Assembly (NCBI RefSeq): GCF_020880815.1
Contig: NZ_JAJITD010000001.1
Location: forward strand, 1 to 64,000
Direction: 5' to 3'
DNA length: 64,000 bases
Source: Paraburkholderia sejongensis
Lineage (GTDB): Bacteria > Pseudomonadota > Gammaproteobacteria > Burkholderiales > Burkholderiaceae
The notes beneath the pieces are model-generated. The model saw only the letters and a program-made list of their open reading frames with translations, searched no databases and was not told the origin of the DNA. The translations under genes were made by a program, and so were the position numbers. Of this stretch, positions 7,895-17,370 are shown one piece after another. Position 1 is the first letter of the stretch. Every line of letters begins with the position of its first letter.

Positions 7895-9127
7895 ATGGCG
7901 CAACGCAATCTGAAGCGGGCGCGCGTGGGCGTGTCCGGCGACGGGGAGGGGGCCGGTCCGGCGCCCTCCACCCATCCGCGCCGGCCTCTCCAGTTGCCCA
8001 ACTACGAAACCATCGCGCTGATGCTGCAAGGCGGCGGCGCGTTGGGCGCCTATCAGGCCGGTGTCTTTCAGGGACTTTACGAAGCCGGTATCGAACCGAA
8101 CTGGCTCGCGGGAATTTCGATCGGCGCGCTGAATACCGCGATCATTGCTGGCAATCCGCCGGAAAAACGCGTCGAGCGTTTGCTGCAGTTCTGGGAGACG
8201 ATCTGTCAGCCGGCTTTCGGGCCGCCGTTGCCGGCCTTCATCGAGCATGCGCTGTTCAATTCCAGCGATGCGGTGCGCAAGGCTTTTACCGCGACCCAGG
8301 CGGTGAGCGCACTGGTCGAGGGACAACGGGGCTTTTTCGTGCCGCGGTTCCCGCCGCCATTGCCCACGGTGTCCGGGCCGCCGCAAACGGCCAGCTACTA
8401 CGACACCGCGCCGCTGAAAGCCACGCTCGAGTCGCTGTGCGATTTCGACCGGATCAATTCGGGCGAGATGCGCGTGTCGGTGGGCGCGGTCAATTGCGGG
8501 ACCGGCAACTTCGCGTACTTCGACAATACCCATACGACGCTGCGGCCCGAGCATTTCATGGCCTCGGGCGCGTTGCCGCCGGGCTTCGCGGCGGTCGAGA
8601 TCGACGGTCAGTACTACTGGGACGGCGGCCTGATGTCGAATACGCCGCTGTATGAGGTGATTCAATCCACCCCGCGGCGCGACACGCTGGCATTCCAGGT
8701 CGATCTGTGGAGCGCGATCGGCCCGGTGCCGGACAACCTCACCGACGTGCAGGGCCGCATGAAGGATATCCAGTATTCGAGCCGCACTCGTCTCGTGACG
8801 GACATGCTGCAGCGCTCGCAGCGCTTCCGGCACGTGCTGCGCGAAGTGCTGGACCGGGTGCCGGCCGGGCAGCGCGACGACCCGTGGTGCAAGCTCGCCG
8901 ACGAGTTGTCCTGTTCGAAGCGCTACAACGTCATCCACCTGATCTACCGCCACAAGGAGTACGAAGGGCACTACAAGGACTTCCAGTTCGGCCTGTCGAC
9001 GATGCGCGAGCATTGGCAAAGCGGTCTGGACGATATCCGCCGGTCGCTTGAACAGCCCGACTGGCTCGACTTGCCTGAGAACGAAGCGGGCTTCGTCACG
9101 CACGACATTCATCGCGACTCGCGTTGA
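7895..9127 (+). CDS. Patatin-like phospholipase with DUF3734 C-terminus
   Basis: A 410-residue protein with a patatin domain: oxyanion loop GGGALG (46-51), nucleophile Ser75 in GISIG and Asp243 in DGG, the Ser-Asp catalytic dyad. The part after about residue 290 resembles the DUF3734 region found in Burkholderiales patatins. No signal peptide is seen, so it is probably cytoplasmic. The operon with bdhA suggests a link to polyhydroxybutyrate granules or lipid turnover (inference). ATG 7895 is preferred over GTG 7889 because ACGGAG sits 5 nt before it. Confidence 0.88.
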   Translation: MAQRNLKRARVGVSGDGEGAGPAPSTHPRRPLQLPNYETIALMLQGGGALGAYQAGVFQGLYEAGIEPNWLAGISIGALNTAIIAGNPPEKRVERLLQFWETICQPAFGPPLPAFIEHALFNSSDAVRKAFTATQAVSALVEGQRGFFVPRFPPPLPTVSGPPQTASYYDTAPLKATLESLCDFDRINSGEMRVSVGAVNCGTGNFAYFDNTHTTLRPEHFMASGALPPGFAAVEIDGQYYWDGGLMSNTPLYEVIQSTPRRDTLAFQVDLWSAIGPVPDNLTDVQGRMKDIQYSSRTRLVTDMLQRSQRFRHVLREVLDRVPAGQRDDPWCKLADELSCSKRYNVIHLIYRHKEYEGHYKDFQFGLSTMREHWQSGLDDIRRSLEQPDWLDLPENEAGFVTHDIHRDSR

Positions 9128-9143
9128 ATATCGACCAACAAAA

Positions 9144-9180
9144 AAACGGCGCCCTTTCCACCAGAAAGGGCGCCGTTTCT
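9144..9180. terminator. Bidirectional terminator between patatin and tyrB
   Basis: A perfect 15-bp inverted repeat, AAACGGCGCCCTTTC and GAAAGGGCGCCGTTT, lies between two convergent genes. It has an A run on the left and T residues on the right, so it can stop transcription from both sides. Confidence 0.9.
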
Positions 9181-9243
9181 ACAGGCGCTTGCAGCATCGA
9201 ATCCGCTGGCTGGCGCGGCCTGAAAGCCGCGCCGCTCAATCTC

Positions 9244-10443
9244 TTACTTCAGCACCTGAGCAATCGCGCTAGCGACGACGTCGAGGTTGCGCGTGTTCAG
9301 CGCGGCCACGCAGATACGGCCGGTGCCCACCGCGTAGATGCCGAACTCTTCGCGCAGACGGTCAACCTGCGGTGCGGTCAGACCCGAGTACGAGAACATC
9401 CCGCGCTGCGCGTTCACGAAGCTGAAATCGCGATCGACGCCATTTGCCTTCAGACGCTCGACCAGACCATTGCGCATCGCGCGGATACGGTCGCGCATTT
9501 CGCCCAGTTCGGTTTCCCACGTCGCACGCAGTTCCGCCGACGCGAGCACCGCCGCCACCACCGAGCCGCCGTGCGTCGGCGGGTTCGAGTAGTTGGTGCG
9601 GATCACGCGCTTCAGTTGCGACAGCACACGGGCCGATTCTTCCTTGCTGGCGGTGATGATCGACAGCGCGCCGACGCGCTCGCCGTACAACGAGAACGAC
9701 TTCGAGAACGACGACGACACGAACGCGTTGAGTTCCGCCGCCGCGAACAGACGCACGGCTGCCGCGTCCGCATCGATGCCGTCGCCGAAACCCTGGTAGG
9801 CGATGTCGAGGAACGGCACGAGATTGCGCGCCTTGACGACTTCGACCACCTGCTTCCACTGTTCGACGCTCAGGTCGACGCCGGTCGGGTTGTGGCAGCA
9901 AGCGTGCAGCACGACGATCGTGCCTGCCGGGTAGCTGTTCAGCGCGCCGAGCATGCCGTCGAAGTTCACGCCGTGCGTGTGCGCGTCGTAGTACGGATAC
10001 GACTCGACGGTGAAGCCCGCGCCTTCGAACAGCGCGCGGTGGTTTTCCCAGCTCGGATCGCTGATCGCGACCTTGGCCGCCGGATTCATGCGCTTGAGGA
10101 AGTCCGCGCCGATCTTCAGCGCGCCCGTGCCGCCCAGCGCCTGCGCCGTGACGACGCGGCCGGCCGCGATCAGCGGCGAGTCGTTGCCGAGCAGCAGCTT
10201 TTGCACCGCGGCGTCGTAGGCGGCAATGCCTTCGATCGGCAGATAGCCGCGCGGCAGCGCGGCTTCGACGCGGGCCTTTTCCGCATCTCGCACGGCGCGC
10301 AGCAGCGGAATCTTGCCTTCTTCATTGAAGTACACGCCAACGCCCAGGTTGACCTTGGTGGCGCGGGCATCGGCGTTGAAAGCTTCGTTCAGGCCCAGAA
10401 TCGGGTCGCGGGGAGCAAGTTCGACGGCGGAGAACAGAGACAT
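9244..10443 (-). CDS. tyrB: Aromatic amino acid / aspartate aminotransferase (class I, PLP)
   Basis: A 399-residue class I aminotransferase, the full length of TyrB/AspC. Seen are MSLFSAVELAPRDPILGL, HNPTGVD with Asn185, LDIAYQG with Asp213 and Tyr216, and the PLP Schiff-base Lys248 in SSSFSKS. It moves amino groups between aspartate or aromatic amino acids and 2-oxo acids in the cytoplasm. The choice between TyrB and AspC cannot be made securely from sequence alone. ATG 10443 begins the conserved N-terminus; 68 upstream in-frame residues lack homology. It is divergent from uvrB. Confidence 0.9.
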   Translation of the reverse strand: MSLFSAVELAPRDPILGLNEAFNADARATKVNLGVGVYFNEEGKIPLLRAVRDAEKARVEAALPRGYLPIEGIAAYDAAVQKLLLGNDSPLIAAGRVVTAQALGGTGALKIGADFLKRMNPAAKVAISDPSWENHRALFEGAGFTVESYPYYDAHTHGVNFDGMLGALNSYPAGTIVVLHACCHNPTGVDLSVEQWKQVVEVVKARNLVPFLDIAYQGFGDGIDADAAAVRLFAAAELNAFVSSSFSKSFSLYGERVGALSIITASKEESARVLSQLKRVIRTNYSNPPTHGGSVVAAVLASAELRATWETELGEMRDRIRAMRNGLVERLKANGVDRDFSFVNAQRGMFSYSGLTAPQVDRLREEFGIYAVGTGRICVAALNTRNLDVVASAIAQVLK

Positions 10444-10808
10444 GATGAGTGGGCAACAGTAGTGAAAAGAGGGCGGCTTCGCGCGCGGGCGGCGTTGCCA
10501 TTGGCGTTGCGGAGTTCCGGGCGTTCGACGTAAGTCCGGCCAAACGCGAAATCCGCAGGTGGCCTGGCGGCAGCGGCGGGCGAGCGCAACTTCGCATTGT
10601 AACGAATCCGCGTGCGTTTTTAGGACGGCGGCGCCGGCGAACGACAATTATTTGCTTGAAAATCAGGCACTCCGGGGCCATCTGCGGCTGGTCGGAATTC
10701 GCGCGGGCCCGCTCACGGCGCCCGCCCATCGCGACGCGAGGCCACCCGATCCCCGCGTCGCGCAACCCGTTAGAATGATCCTTTGCCCCTGGCCCGGTGC
10801 CGCATCTC
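10444..10808. other. Divergent promoter region tyrB/uvrB
   Basis: About 365 bp without a gene. A short AT-rich patch (ACAATTATTTGCTTGAAAAT, around 10644) may hold a promoter. I looked for a LexA site of the CTGT-N8-ACAG type before uvrB and did not find one. Confidence 0.45.
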
Positions 10809-12902
10809 ATGTCCGAACACCATCTGACTGAAGCCGACGATACGCTCGACGAATCCAAATTCGTCACGTTCGAAGGCTCGCCGTTCAAGCTCTACCAGCC
10901 GTATCCGCCCGCCGGCGACCAGCCCACGGCCATCGACTCGCTCGTCGAAGGGGTCGGCGACGGGCTGGCGTTCCAGACGCTGCTCGGTGTGACCGGTTCC
11001 GGCAAGACCTTCACGATGGCTAACACGATCGCGCGGCTCGGCCGCCCGGCGATCGTGTTCGCGCCGAACAAGACGCTTGCCGCGCAGATCTATTCGGAGT
11101 TCCGCGAGTTCTTCCCGCGCAATGCGGTCGAGTATTTCGTGTCGTACTACGACTACTACCAGCCGGAAGCGTACGTGCCGCAGCGCGACCTGTTCATCGA
11201 GAAAGACTCGTCGATCAACGAGCACATCGAGCAGATGCGGCTGTCGGCGACCAAGAGCCTGATGGAGCGGCGCGACGTGGTGATCGTCGGGACCGTGTCG
11301 GCGATTTACGGTATCGGCAATCCGTCCGAATACCATCAGATGATCCTGACGCTGCGCATCGGCGACAAGCTCGGCCAGCGCGACATCATCGCGCGTCTGA
11401 TCGCGATGCAGTACAACCGCAACGAGGCGGACTTCCAGCGTGGTTCGTTCCGCGTGCGCGGCGATACGATCGATATTTTCCCGGCCGAGCACGCCGAGAT
11501 GGCGGTGCGCGTCGAGCTGTTCGACGACGAAGTCGAAACGCTGCAGCTGTTCGATCCGCTCACCGGCCGCGTCCGGCAGAAAATTCCGCGCTTCACTGTG
11601 TATCCGTCGTCGCACTACGTGACGCCACGCGAGACCGTGCTGCGCGCGGTCGAAACGATCAAGGCCGAACTGCGCGAGCGGCTCGAGTTCTTCTACAGCG
11701 AAGGCAAGCTGGTCGAAGCGCAGCGGCTCGAGCAGCGCACCCGCTTCGACCTCGAAATGCTGCAGGAGCTCGGTTTCTGCAAGGGCATCGAAAACTATTC
11801 GCGGCACTTCTCCGGCGCCGCGCCGGGCGAGCCGCCGCCGACGCTGGTCGATTATCTGCCGCCCGACGCGATCATGATGCTCGACGAATCGCACGTGCTG
11901 ATCGGCCAGTTGAACGCGATGTACAACGGCGACCGCTCGCGTAAGGAAAACCTCGTCGACTATGGTTTCCGTCTGCCGTCGGCGCTCGATAACCGGCCGC
12001 TGAAGTTCAACGAGTTCGAGCGCAAGATGCGCCAGGTGGTGTTCGTGTCGGCCACGCCCGCCGACTACGAGCGCAAGACCACCGGGCAGGTCGTCGAACA
12101 GGTGGTGCGGCCGACCGGCCTCGTCGACCCGGAGATCGAAGTGCGCCCGGCACGCACTCAGGTCGACGACGTGCTCAGCGAGATCAACGAGCGCATCAAG
12201 GCCGGTGACCGGATTCTGGTCACGGTGCTGACCAAGCGGATGGCCGAGCAGCTCACCGAGTTTCTCGCCGACCACGGCGTCAAGGTGCGCTATCTGCACA
12301 GCGACATCGACACCGTCGAGCGGGTCGAGATCATCCGCGACCTGCGGCTGGGCGCATTCGACGTGCTGGTCGGCATCAACTTGCTGCGCGAGGGGCTCGA
12401 TATTCCGGAAGTGTCGCTCGTCGCGATTCTCGACGCGGACAAGGAAGGCTTCCTGCGCGCCGAGCGCTCGCTGATCCAGACGATCGGCCGGGCGGCGCGT
12501 AATGTGAACGGCAAGGCGATCCTGTATGCGGACAGGGTGACCGACTCGATGCGTCGCGCGATCGACGAAACCGAGCGGCGCCGCGCGAAGCAGATCGCGT
12601 TCAACGCCGAGCACGGCATCACGCCGCGCGGGGTGGTCAAGCGGATCCGCGACATCATCGACGGCGTGTACAACGTCGACGAAGCGCGCGCCGAGTTGAA
12701 GGAACAGCAGACCCGCGCGAAATTCGAGGATATGTCCGAGAAGCAGCTGGCCAAGGAAATCAAGCGCCTCGAAAAGCAGATGATGGAGCACGCGAAGAAT
12801 CTCGAGTTCGAAAAGGCCGCGCAGACGCGCGACCAGCTGGCCTTGCTGCGTCAGCGCGTGTTCGGCGCGAATGTCGGCGACCACGTCTCGGGCCTCGAAT
12901 AA
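10809..12902 (+). CDS. uvrB: Excinuclease ABC subunit B
   Basis: A 697-residue UvrB, the helicase-like damage-verification subunit of nucleotide excision repair working with UvrA and UvrC. The Walker A motif GVTGSGKT is at 60-67, the beta-hairpin region [12 protein letters not shown] follows, and the DESH box, helicase motifs V/VI ([15 protein letters not shown]) and a C-terminal UVR domain ([18 protein letters not shown]) are all present. ATG 10809 is used; an in-frame start four codons upstream is possible. The gene stands alone, with no uvrA or uvrC nearby. Confidence 0.97.
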   Translation: MSEHHLTEADDTLDESKFVTFEGSPFKLYQPYPPAGDQPTAIDSLVEGVGDGLAFQTLLGVTGSGKTFTMANTIARLGRPAIVFAPNKTLAAQIYSEFREFFPRNAVEYFVSYYDYYQPEAYVPQRDLFIEKDSSINEHIEQMRLSATKSLMERRDVVIVGTVSAIYGIGNPSEYHQMILTLRIGDKLGQRDIIARLIAMQYNRNEADFQRGSFRVRGDTIDIFPAEHAEMAVRVELFDDEVETLQLFDPLTGRVRQKIPRFTVYPSSHYVTPRETVLRAVETIKAELRERLEFFYSEGKLVEAQRLEQRTRFDLEMLQELGFCKGIENYSRHFSGAAPGEPPPTLVDYLPPDAIMMLDESHVLIGQLNAMYNGDRSRKENLVDYGFRLPSALDNRPLKFNEFERKMRQVVFVSATPADYERKTTGQVVEQVVRPTGLVDPEIEVRPARTQVDDVLSEINERIKAGDRILVTVLTKRMAEQLTEFLADHGVKVRYLHSDIDTVERVEIIRDLRLGAFDVLVGINLLREGLDIPEVSLVAILDADKEGFLRAERSLIQTIGRAARNVNGKAILYADRVTDSMRRAIDETERRRAKQIAFNAEHGITPRGVVKRIRDIIDGVYNVDEARAELKEQQTRAKFEDMSEKQLAKEIKRLEKQMMEHAKNLEFEKAAQTRDQLALLRQRVFGANVGDHVSGLE

Positions 12903-13160
12903 CCGCTGCGTTTTCCCGCTGCACTGAGTTTGTTGCTATCCCGACGGGTGCGGCTGCGCGCCGCGCCCGTTTGACGAAGCCCCGCCCTTAAACGTCTGCG
13001 CAATTTGCCCGTAGCGGGGGGCCCTCGGCCTGTCAATTCCGGCCCCGTTTGACCGCTTCCACACCGTCTTCCTTAAGCCAGCCTTAAGACCCTTCCGGCA
13101 TAAGGCCTGGCGTGCTTCCGTGTTTGTTCTCCCTCGCGAACGATGATAAACTCGACCAAT
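12903..13160. other. Intergenic region between uvrB and ftrA
   Basis: No gene is seen. The stretch contains two close copies of CCTTAAG near 13070-13090 and ends in an AT-rich promoter zone carrying a Fur box (separate entry). Confidence 0.45.
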
Positions 13161-13190
13161 ATTGAGAATGGTTCGCATTTAAATTTACAT
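13161..13190 (+). promoter_or_regulatory. Fur box and promoter of ftrABCD
   Basis: The 19-mer ATTGAGAATGGTTCGCATT (13161-13179) is, on the other strand, 15/19 identical to the Fur box before bfd in this window. A possible promoter TTGAGA-17-TTACAT (13162-13190) overlaps it, so Fur would block RNA polymerase when iron is plentiful. The ftrA start codon is 66 bp downstream. Confidence 0.75.
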
Positions 13191-13255
13191 CCGGCTTGCG
13201 CGGCGCACTGTTCCCAATGGGTTCGATTCCAGTCTGATAAAAACAAGGAGTTTCA

Positions 13256-13804
13256 ATGCGGATTTCTTCATTTGTGCGTGGCGGCGCGGCAGCCGTGGCC
13301 GCCGTCGCGGCGCTGTCGGCGTCGGCGGCCGAATATCCGATCGGCAAGCAGCAGATCCAGGGTGGGATGGAAATCGGCGCGGTCTATCTGCAGCCGATCA
13401 CGATGGAACCCGAAGGCATGATGCGCAAGGCTTCGGATTCGGACATCCACCTCGAAGCCGATATTCACGCCGTCAAGAACAATCCGACCGGTTTCGCCGA
13501 AGGCGACTGGATGCCGTATCTGCAGGTGCGCTACGAACTGACGAAGGCCGGCTCGAGCCAGCCGCTCAAGGGCGACCTGATGGCGATGGTCGCGAACGAT
13601 GGTCCGCACTATGGCGACAACGTCAAGCTGCAAGGCCCGGGCAAGTACCACCTGAAGCTGATCGTCGAACCGCCGATGCAAACCGGCCACATGGCGTTCG
13701 GCCGTCACGTCGACAAGGAAACCGGCGTGGGTCCGTGGTTCAAGCCGTTCGCGATCGAATATGACTTCACCTTCGCCGGGATCGGCAAGAAGGGCGGGTA
13801 TTAA
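13256..13804 (+). CDS. ftrA: Periplasmic P19/FtrA iron-binding protein
   Basis: A 182-residue periplasmic protein of the P19/Tp34 iron-transport family, with a signal peptide cut near Ala25. The mature protein starts EYPIGKQQIQGGMEIGAVYLQP, the family hallmark, and contains the Met/His residues used for copper/iron binding (MEPEGMM, MQTGHMAFGRH). In Bordetella and Brucella, FtrA binds ferrous iron and delivers it to the FtrB-FtrC-FtrD complex. AAGGAG precedes the ATG. It is the first of four genes with short spacing under a Fur box. Confidence 0.92.
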   Translation: MRISSFVRGGAAAVAAVAALSASAAEYPIGKQQIQGGMEIGAVYLQPITMEPEGMMRKASDSDIHLEADIHAVKNNPTGFAEGDWMPYLQVRYELTKAGSSQPLKGDLMAMVANDGPHYGDNVKLQGPGKYHLKLIVEPPMQTGHMAFGRHVDKETGVGPWFKPFAIEYDFTFAGIGKKGGY

Positions 13805-13914
13805 GCGGTGCAGCGAGTGATGCGGCGGGGTGCCCATCAGTGAATGCAGCAGACGGCGCGCGGGCGTCCGGTGATATCTCCGGAGTCGGCGCGTCGTGTT
13901 TTCCGGAAAGGCCA

Positions 13915-14247
13915 ATGAGAATCAACCGAAAGATCGCGACGCTCGCCGCCACGCTGTTGCTGGCGGCCACGGCTCAGGCAGCCGACCTGCCGACCTTCCA
14001 GCTGGAAATGAACGACGGCAAGCTGAACCCGGCCCGGATCGAGGTGCCGGCGGGGCAGCGCATCAAGATCGAAGTGCGCAACACCGGCAAGGGCGCGGCC
14101 GAATTCGAAAGCGTGCAGTTGCGCAAAGAGAAGGTGTTGGCGCCCGGCGCCGACTCGTTCGTCGTGATTGCTCCGTTGCAACCGGGCGAATACAAGTTTT
14201 TCGACGATTTCCACCAGCAGGCGCAGGGCGTGATCGTCGCGAAGTAG
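13915..14247 (+). CDS. ftrB: FtrB-type periplasmic cupredoxin
   Basis: A 110-residue secreted cupredoxin-like protein, with a signal peptide ending at about Ala22 (AQA/ADLP). The fold signature is a short beta sandwich with IEVPAGQRIKIEVRNTGKGAAEFES and a closing PGEYKFFDDFHQQAQGVIVAK. In the FtrABCD model it oxidises Fe(II) during transfer through the permease. ATG 13915 with GGAAAG before it begins the signal peptide; the longer frame from 13840 is not family-like. It is second in the operon. Confidence 0.88.
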   Translation: MRINRKIATLAATLLLAATAQAADLPTFQLEMNDGKLNPARIEVPAGQRIKIEVRNTGKGAAEFESVQLRKEKVLAPGADSFVVIAPLQPGEYKFFDDFHQQAQGVIVAK

Positions 14248-14328
14248 CAATGGCCTCGAACGCGAGCGCGCCGCGTCAGGCGAGCGCTCGCGTTCGTGGG
14301 TAGTAGAGGCATCGAAGGGAGAGCTCGA

Positions 14329-15174
14329 ATGGGTCAGATTCTGTTCATCGTGTGGCGGGAAAGTGTCGAGGCGCTGCTGGTCGTCGGCATCCTGTACGCG
14401 TGGTTGAAAAATGGCGACGCCGATGCGCGCCGCGGCTTGCCGTACCTGTGGGGCGGCGTGGCGGCCGGTATTGTCGCGGCGGTGGCGCTCGGCGCGGCGC
14501 TGGTGGGCTTCACCGAAGTCCTTTCCGGCGACGCTCAGGACTACTTCCAGACCGCGATGGTGCTGATCGCCTGCGTGCTGATCGTGCAGATGGTGCTGTG
14601 GATGAAGCAGCATGGCCGCACGCTCAAGCGCGACATGGAACAGTCGCTGCAAAAGAGCCAGCGCGATTCGAACTGGTGGGGCGTCGCGCTGCTGGTCGCG
14701 CTGGCGATCGCGCGCGAAGGAAGCGAGACGGTGATCTTCCTGTATGGCCTCGGCTTCGGCCAGTCGGGTCACGTCGACGGCAGCCAGACGCTAGCGGTGG
14801 CGATCGGCCTCGCGCTCGCGTTCCTGACCTTCTACCTGCTGCAACTCGGCGGCAAGGTGTTCTCGTGGCGGCTGTTCTTCCGCGTCACCGAAATCATGCT
14901 GCTGTTCCTCGGCGCGGGCCTGTTCCAGACCGGCGTCGACAAGCTGATCGACAAGGAATTCCTGCCGACGCTGGTCGACCAGCTGTGGAATTCGTCGGCG
15001 ATCCTCGACGATTCAGGCACCTTCGGCTCGCTCGTCGCGACGCTGACCGGCTATCGCGCGCATCCGGCACTGATGAACGTGCTTACCTATGCGCTGTATT
15101 GGGCGGTCGTCTGGCTGCTGGTGCGTCGCGCGACTCGCAAGCCGGCGCAGCAGACCGCGGGGCGCGCGGCATGA
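14329..15174 (+). CDS. ftrC: FTR1-family iron permease FtrC
   Basis: A 281-residue inner-membrane protein with about seven hydrophobic helices. The two iron-transit motifs of the FTR1/EfeU family are present: RESVE (10-14) in helix 1 and REGSE (129-133) in helix 4. These acidic residues carry iron across the membrane. The ATG is preceded by an AAGGGAG site. The stop overlaps the start of ftrD by ATGA (15171-15174), so the last two genes are translationally coupled. Confidence 0.93.
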   Translation: MGQILFIVWRESVEALLVVGILYAWLKNGDADARRGLPYLWGGVAAGIVAAVALGAALVGFTEVLSGDAQDYFQTAMVLIACVLIVQMVLWMKQHGRTLKRDMEQSLQKSQRDSNWWGVALLVALAIAREGSETVIFLYGLGFGQSGHVDGSQTLAVAIGLALAFLTFYLLQLGGKVFSWRLFFRVTEIMLLFLGAGLFQTGVDKLIDKEFLPTLVDQLWNSSAILDDSGTFGSLVATLTGYRAHPALMNVLTYALYWAVVWLLVRRATRKPAQQTAGRAA

Positions 15175-16580
15175 GCACCATGATGGCTCCCCGGCCGGGC
15201 CGCCTCGCGGCGGCCGGCCAGTGGATGCAGCGGCATGGCGCGCTGATCCGCGGCATTCAGTGGATCGTAGTCGCGGTGTACGCGTTCCTGATCATCGTGC
15301 CCGCGGTGATGCCGTTGCCGGACGACTCCGCGCATCTGTGGAACAACCTGACGCTCGCCGCGCAGTTCGTGTTCTGGGGTATCTGGTGGCCGTTCGTGCT
15401 GCTGTCGATGGTGATGCTGGGGCGCGTCTGGTGTGGCGTGCTGTGTCCGGAAGGCGCGCTCGCCGAATTCGCCAGCAAGTTCGGCCGCGGCCGCGCGATT
15501 CCGCGCTGGATGCGCTGGGGCGGCTGGCCGTTCGTCGCGTTCGGCATCACGACGATCTACGGCCAGATGGTCAGCGTCTACCAGTATCCGAAGGCGGTGC
15601 TGCTGGTGCTGGGCGGCTCGACCTTCGCGGCGATCGTGATCGGTCTGCTGTACGGGCGCGAGAAGCGCGTCTGGTGCAAATACCTGTGTCCGGTGAACGG
15701 GGTCTTTTCGCTTCTGGCGCGGCTCGCGCCGTTCCACTACAAGGTCGACGAAGACGCGTGGCGCCGTTCGTATAAGAACGGCGAGCACGGCCATCGGGTG
15801 ATTCCGATCAACTGCGCGCCGCTCGTGCCGTTGCGCAACATGAAGGGCGCCGCGGACTGCCATATGTGCGGCCGTTGCAGCGGCCATCGCGACGCGATTT
15901 CGCTGAGCTGGCGCACGCCGTCGACGGAAGTCGTGCAGCTGGGCGACCAGCGCGCGAACCCGTGGGACACCGCGCTGATCCTGTACGGTCTGCTCGGCAT
16001 CGCGATCGGCGCGTTCCACTGGACCGCGTCGCGCTGGTTCATCGACCTGAAGATGTTCGCGGCGACGTGGCTCGTCGATCGCGATATCACGTGGCCGCTG
16101 GAAACCAACGCGCCTTGGTTCCTGTTCACCCATTACCCCGAGCAGAACGACGTGTTCTCGTGGCTCGACGGCTCGCTGCTGATCGGCTACATCCTCGCGA
16201 CCGCGCTCGTCTATGGCACCGCGTTATTGCTGCTGCTGATCGGCGCGACGCGCATGCTAGGCCGCTTCAATGGGACCCGGCTGCATCATCTGACCCAGGG
16301 ATTGATTCCGATCGCCGGTGCCGGCGTGTTCCTCGGCCTGTCCGCGACGACGCTGTCGTTGCTGCGCGCCGAGCACGTGCCGCTGTGGTGGGCGTCGGAT
16401 CTGCGCATCGCGATTCTGGTCGTCGCCAGTGCGTGGAGCGCGTGGCTCGCGTGGCTCGTCACCGGCCGCTACAGCAAGCGCTTCGTGCCGCGCGCGCTGA
16501 CGATGCTGTGGTTCGTCGCGGCGCTGGCGGTCGTCAACAGCGCGTGGTGGCTGATGTTCTGGGGCTGGGCGTCGAAGTAA
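15171..16580 (+). CDS. ftrD: FtrD polyferredoxin-type membrane 4Fe-4S protein
   Basis: A 469-residue membrane protein with NapH/NosR-like cysteine motifs: CGVLCPEGAL, CKYLCPVNGVF and CHMCGRCSGHRD, enough for two 4Fe-4S sites. Several transmembrane helices lie on both sides of the cluster region. In the FtrABCD system it is proposed to take electrons released when iron is oxidised for transport. The start overlaps the ftrC stop. An intrinsic terminator at 16677 ends the operon. Confidence 0.9.
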   Translation: MSTMMAPRPGRLAAAGQWMQRHGALIRGIQWIVVAVYAFLIIVPAVMPLPDDSAHLWNNLTLAAQFVFWGIWWPFVLLSMVMLGRVWCGVLCPEGALAEFASKFGRGRAIPRWMRWGGWPFVAFGITTIYGQMVSVYQYPKAVLLVLGGSTFAAIVIGLLYGREKRVWCKYLCPVNGVFSLLARLAPFHYKVDEDAWRRSYKNGEHGHRVIPINCAPLVPLRNMKGAADCHMCGRCSGHRDAISLSWRTPSTEVVQLGDQRANPWDTALILYGLLGIAIGAFHWTASRWFIDLKMFAATWLVDRDITWPLETNAPWFLFTHYPEQNDVFSWLDGSLLIGYILATALVYGTALLLLLIGATRMLGRFNGTRLHHLTQGLIPIAGAGVFLGLSATTLSLLRAEHVPLWWASDLRIAILVVASAWSAWLAWLVTGRYSKRFVPRALTMLWFVAALAVVNSAWWLMFWGWASK

Positions 16581-16676
16581 GGCAGCGCCTGCGAGTGTTC
16601 GGTTGTCCCGCGAGCTAATGCGCGCGGGACAACCCGGAGACAACTCCAGGCGCGCTCAAACCCGCAACGGAAAAAC

Positions 16677-16714
16677 AATAAGGCCGTGAGATGCCAACAT
16701 CTCACGGCCTTATT
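16677..16714. terminator. Perfect 17-bp bidirectional terminator
   Basis: The arms AATAAGGCCGTGAGATG and CATCTCACGGCCTTATT are perfectly complementary with a 4-nt loop. A and T residues flank both sides. It closes the ftr operon and may also stop leftward transcription from hemP. Confidence 0.9.
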
Positions 16715-16921
16715 CATTTCGATTCTCAGCGCTGCACGCCATCGCGCGCCTTCACTGCAGGTGGGAACCAAAAAAGCGGCCTGGCTCGCTGCGACGGCTG
16801 GCTTGGTGTCTGCACGAAGGGGTCTAGTTCTCGCGTGCAAGCCGTCGTGGCTGGCTAATGCCAAACACCTCTCTGGGAGGTGGTCCCCACAATACCCGGT
16901 ACGACTAACTACTCGTGCTGC
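16715..16921. other. Intergenic region between ftrD terminator and hemP
   Basis: No coding signal is seen. A weak hairpin CACCTC-tctgg-GAGGTG at 16866-16882, read on the minus strand and followed by TTT, may terminate hemP. Confidence 0.45.
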
Positions 16922-17182
16922 TTACTTCGTCAGAATCAGTTTGCCCAGGCGCGTGGCCCGCAGCTGGTACGTCTCGCCGTTGTGCACGATGCTGATGTGG
17001 CTATGGCCTTGCAGCAGCGCGTCGCTGCGCACGACCCGCTCCGACGTCTCTGCCGAACCGTTGCTCCTCTCCGAGGCGGGTTTCGCGGCGGGCGCGCCCG
17101 TTGACGACGATTTCGGGCGACTGGTCAGCGCGGCCGCCGGGCGGCGCAGGCTGAGCGTGGAAGGGCGGGAGAGATCGGTCAT
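16922..17182 (-). CDS. hemP: HemP/HmuP hemin uptake protein
   Basis: An 86-residue protein. The last ~38 residues are the HemP domain, with RVVRSDALLQGHSHISIVHN followed by YQLRATRLGKLILTK. The N-terminal half is Ser/Ala/Pro-rich and probably disordered. HmuP relatives act as regulators needed to express heme-receptor genes, so the old name hemin uptake protein may mislead. No heme receptor or hmuTUV genes lie in the window. A Fur box fills the promoter spacer upstream (17216-17245). Confidence 0.9.
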   Translation of the reverse strand: MTDLSRPSTLSLRRPAAALTSRPKSSSTGAPAAKPASERSNGSAETSERVVRSDALLQGHSHISIVHNGETYQLRATRLGKLILTK

Positions 17183-17215
17183 TCGTTTGAGCTTGTTCGT
17201 CGATTCGATGAAATA

Positions 17216-17245
17216 ATTCTAAATGATAACCATTCCTATTTACAA
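17216..17245 (-). promoter_or_regulatory. hemP promoter with Fur box in the spacer
   Basis: On the minus strand TTGTAA (17245-17240) and TAGAAT (17221-17216) are 18 bp apart. The Fur-like 19-mer AATGATAACCATTCCTATT (17222-17240, plus strand) covers the spacer, a classic iron-repression layout. Confidence 0.75.
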
Positions 17246-17370
17246 GTTTGCGAAATTCATCGGGTTGTACTTTCGATAGGTAGTGGAGAAAGCGGCCGAG
17301 AGAATCGTGGGGGGCCGCCTGAATACGGCCCCGCGAAGGCGACGCGGGAGCAGCGCGCCCGCGTCGAAGA

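Noticed and set aside
10444..10808. A LexA (SOS) box before uvrB
   Set aside because: I read through the region for CTGT-N8-ACAG-type sequences and found none that fits; SOS control is therefore not claimed.
10770..12884. A 704-residue reading frame antisense to uvrB
   Set aside because: It is a shadow of the high-GC third-position bias of uvrB. It lacks a ribosome site and any family-like sequence, while uvrB is unambiguous.
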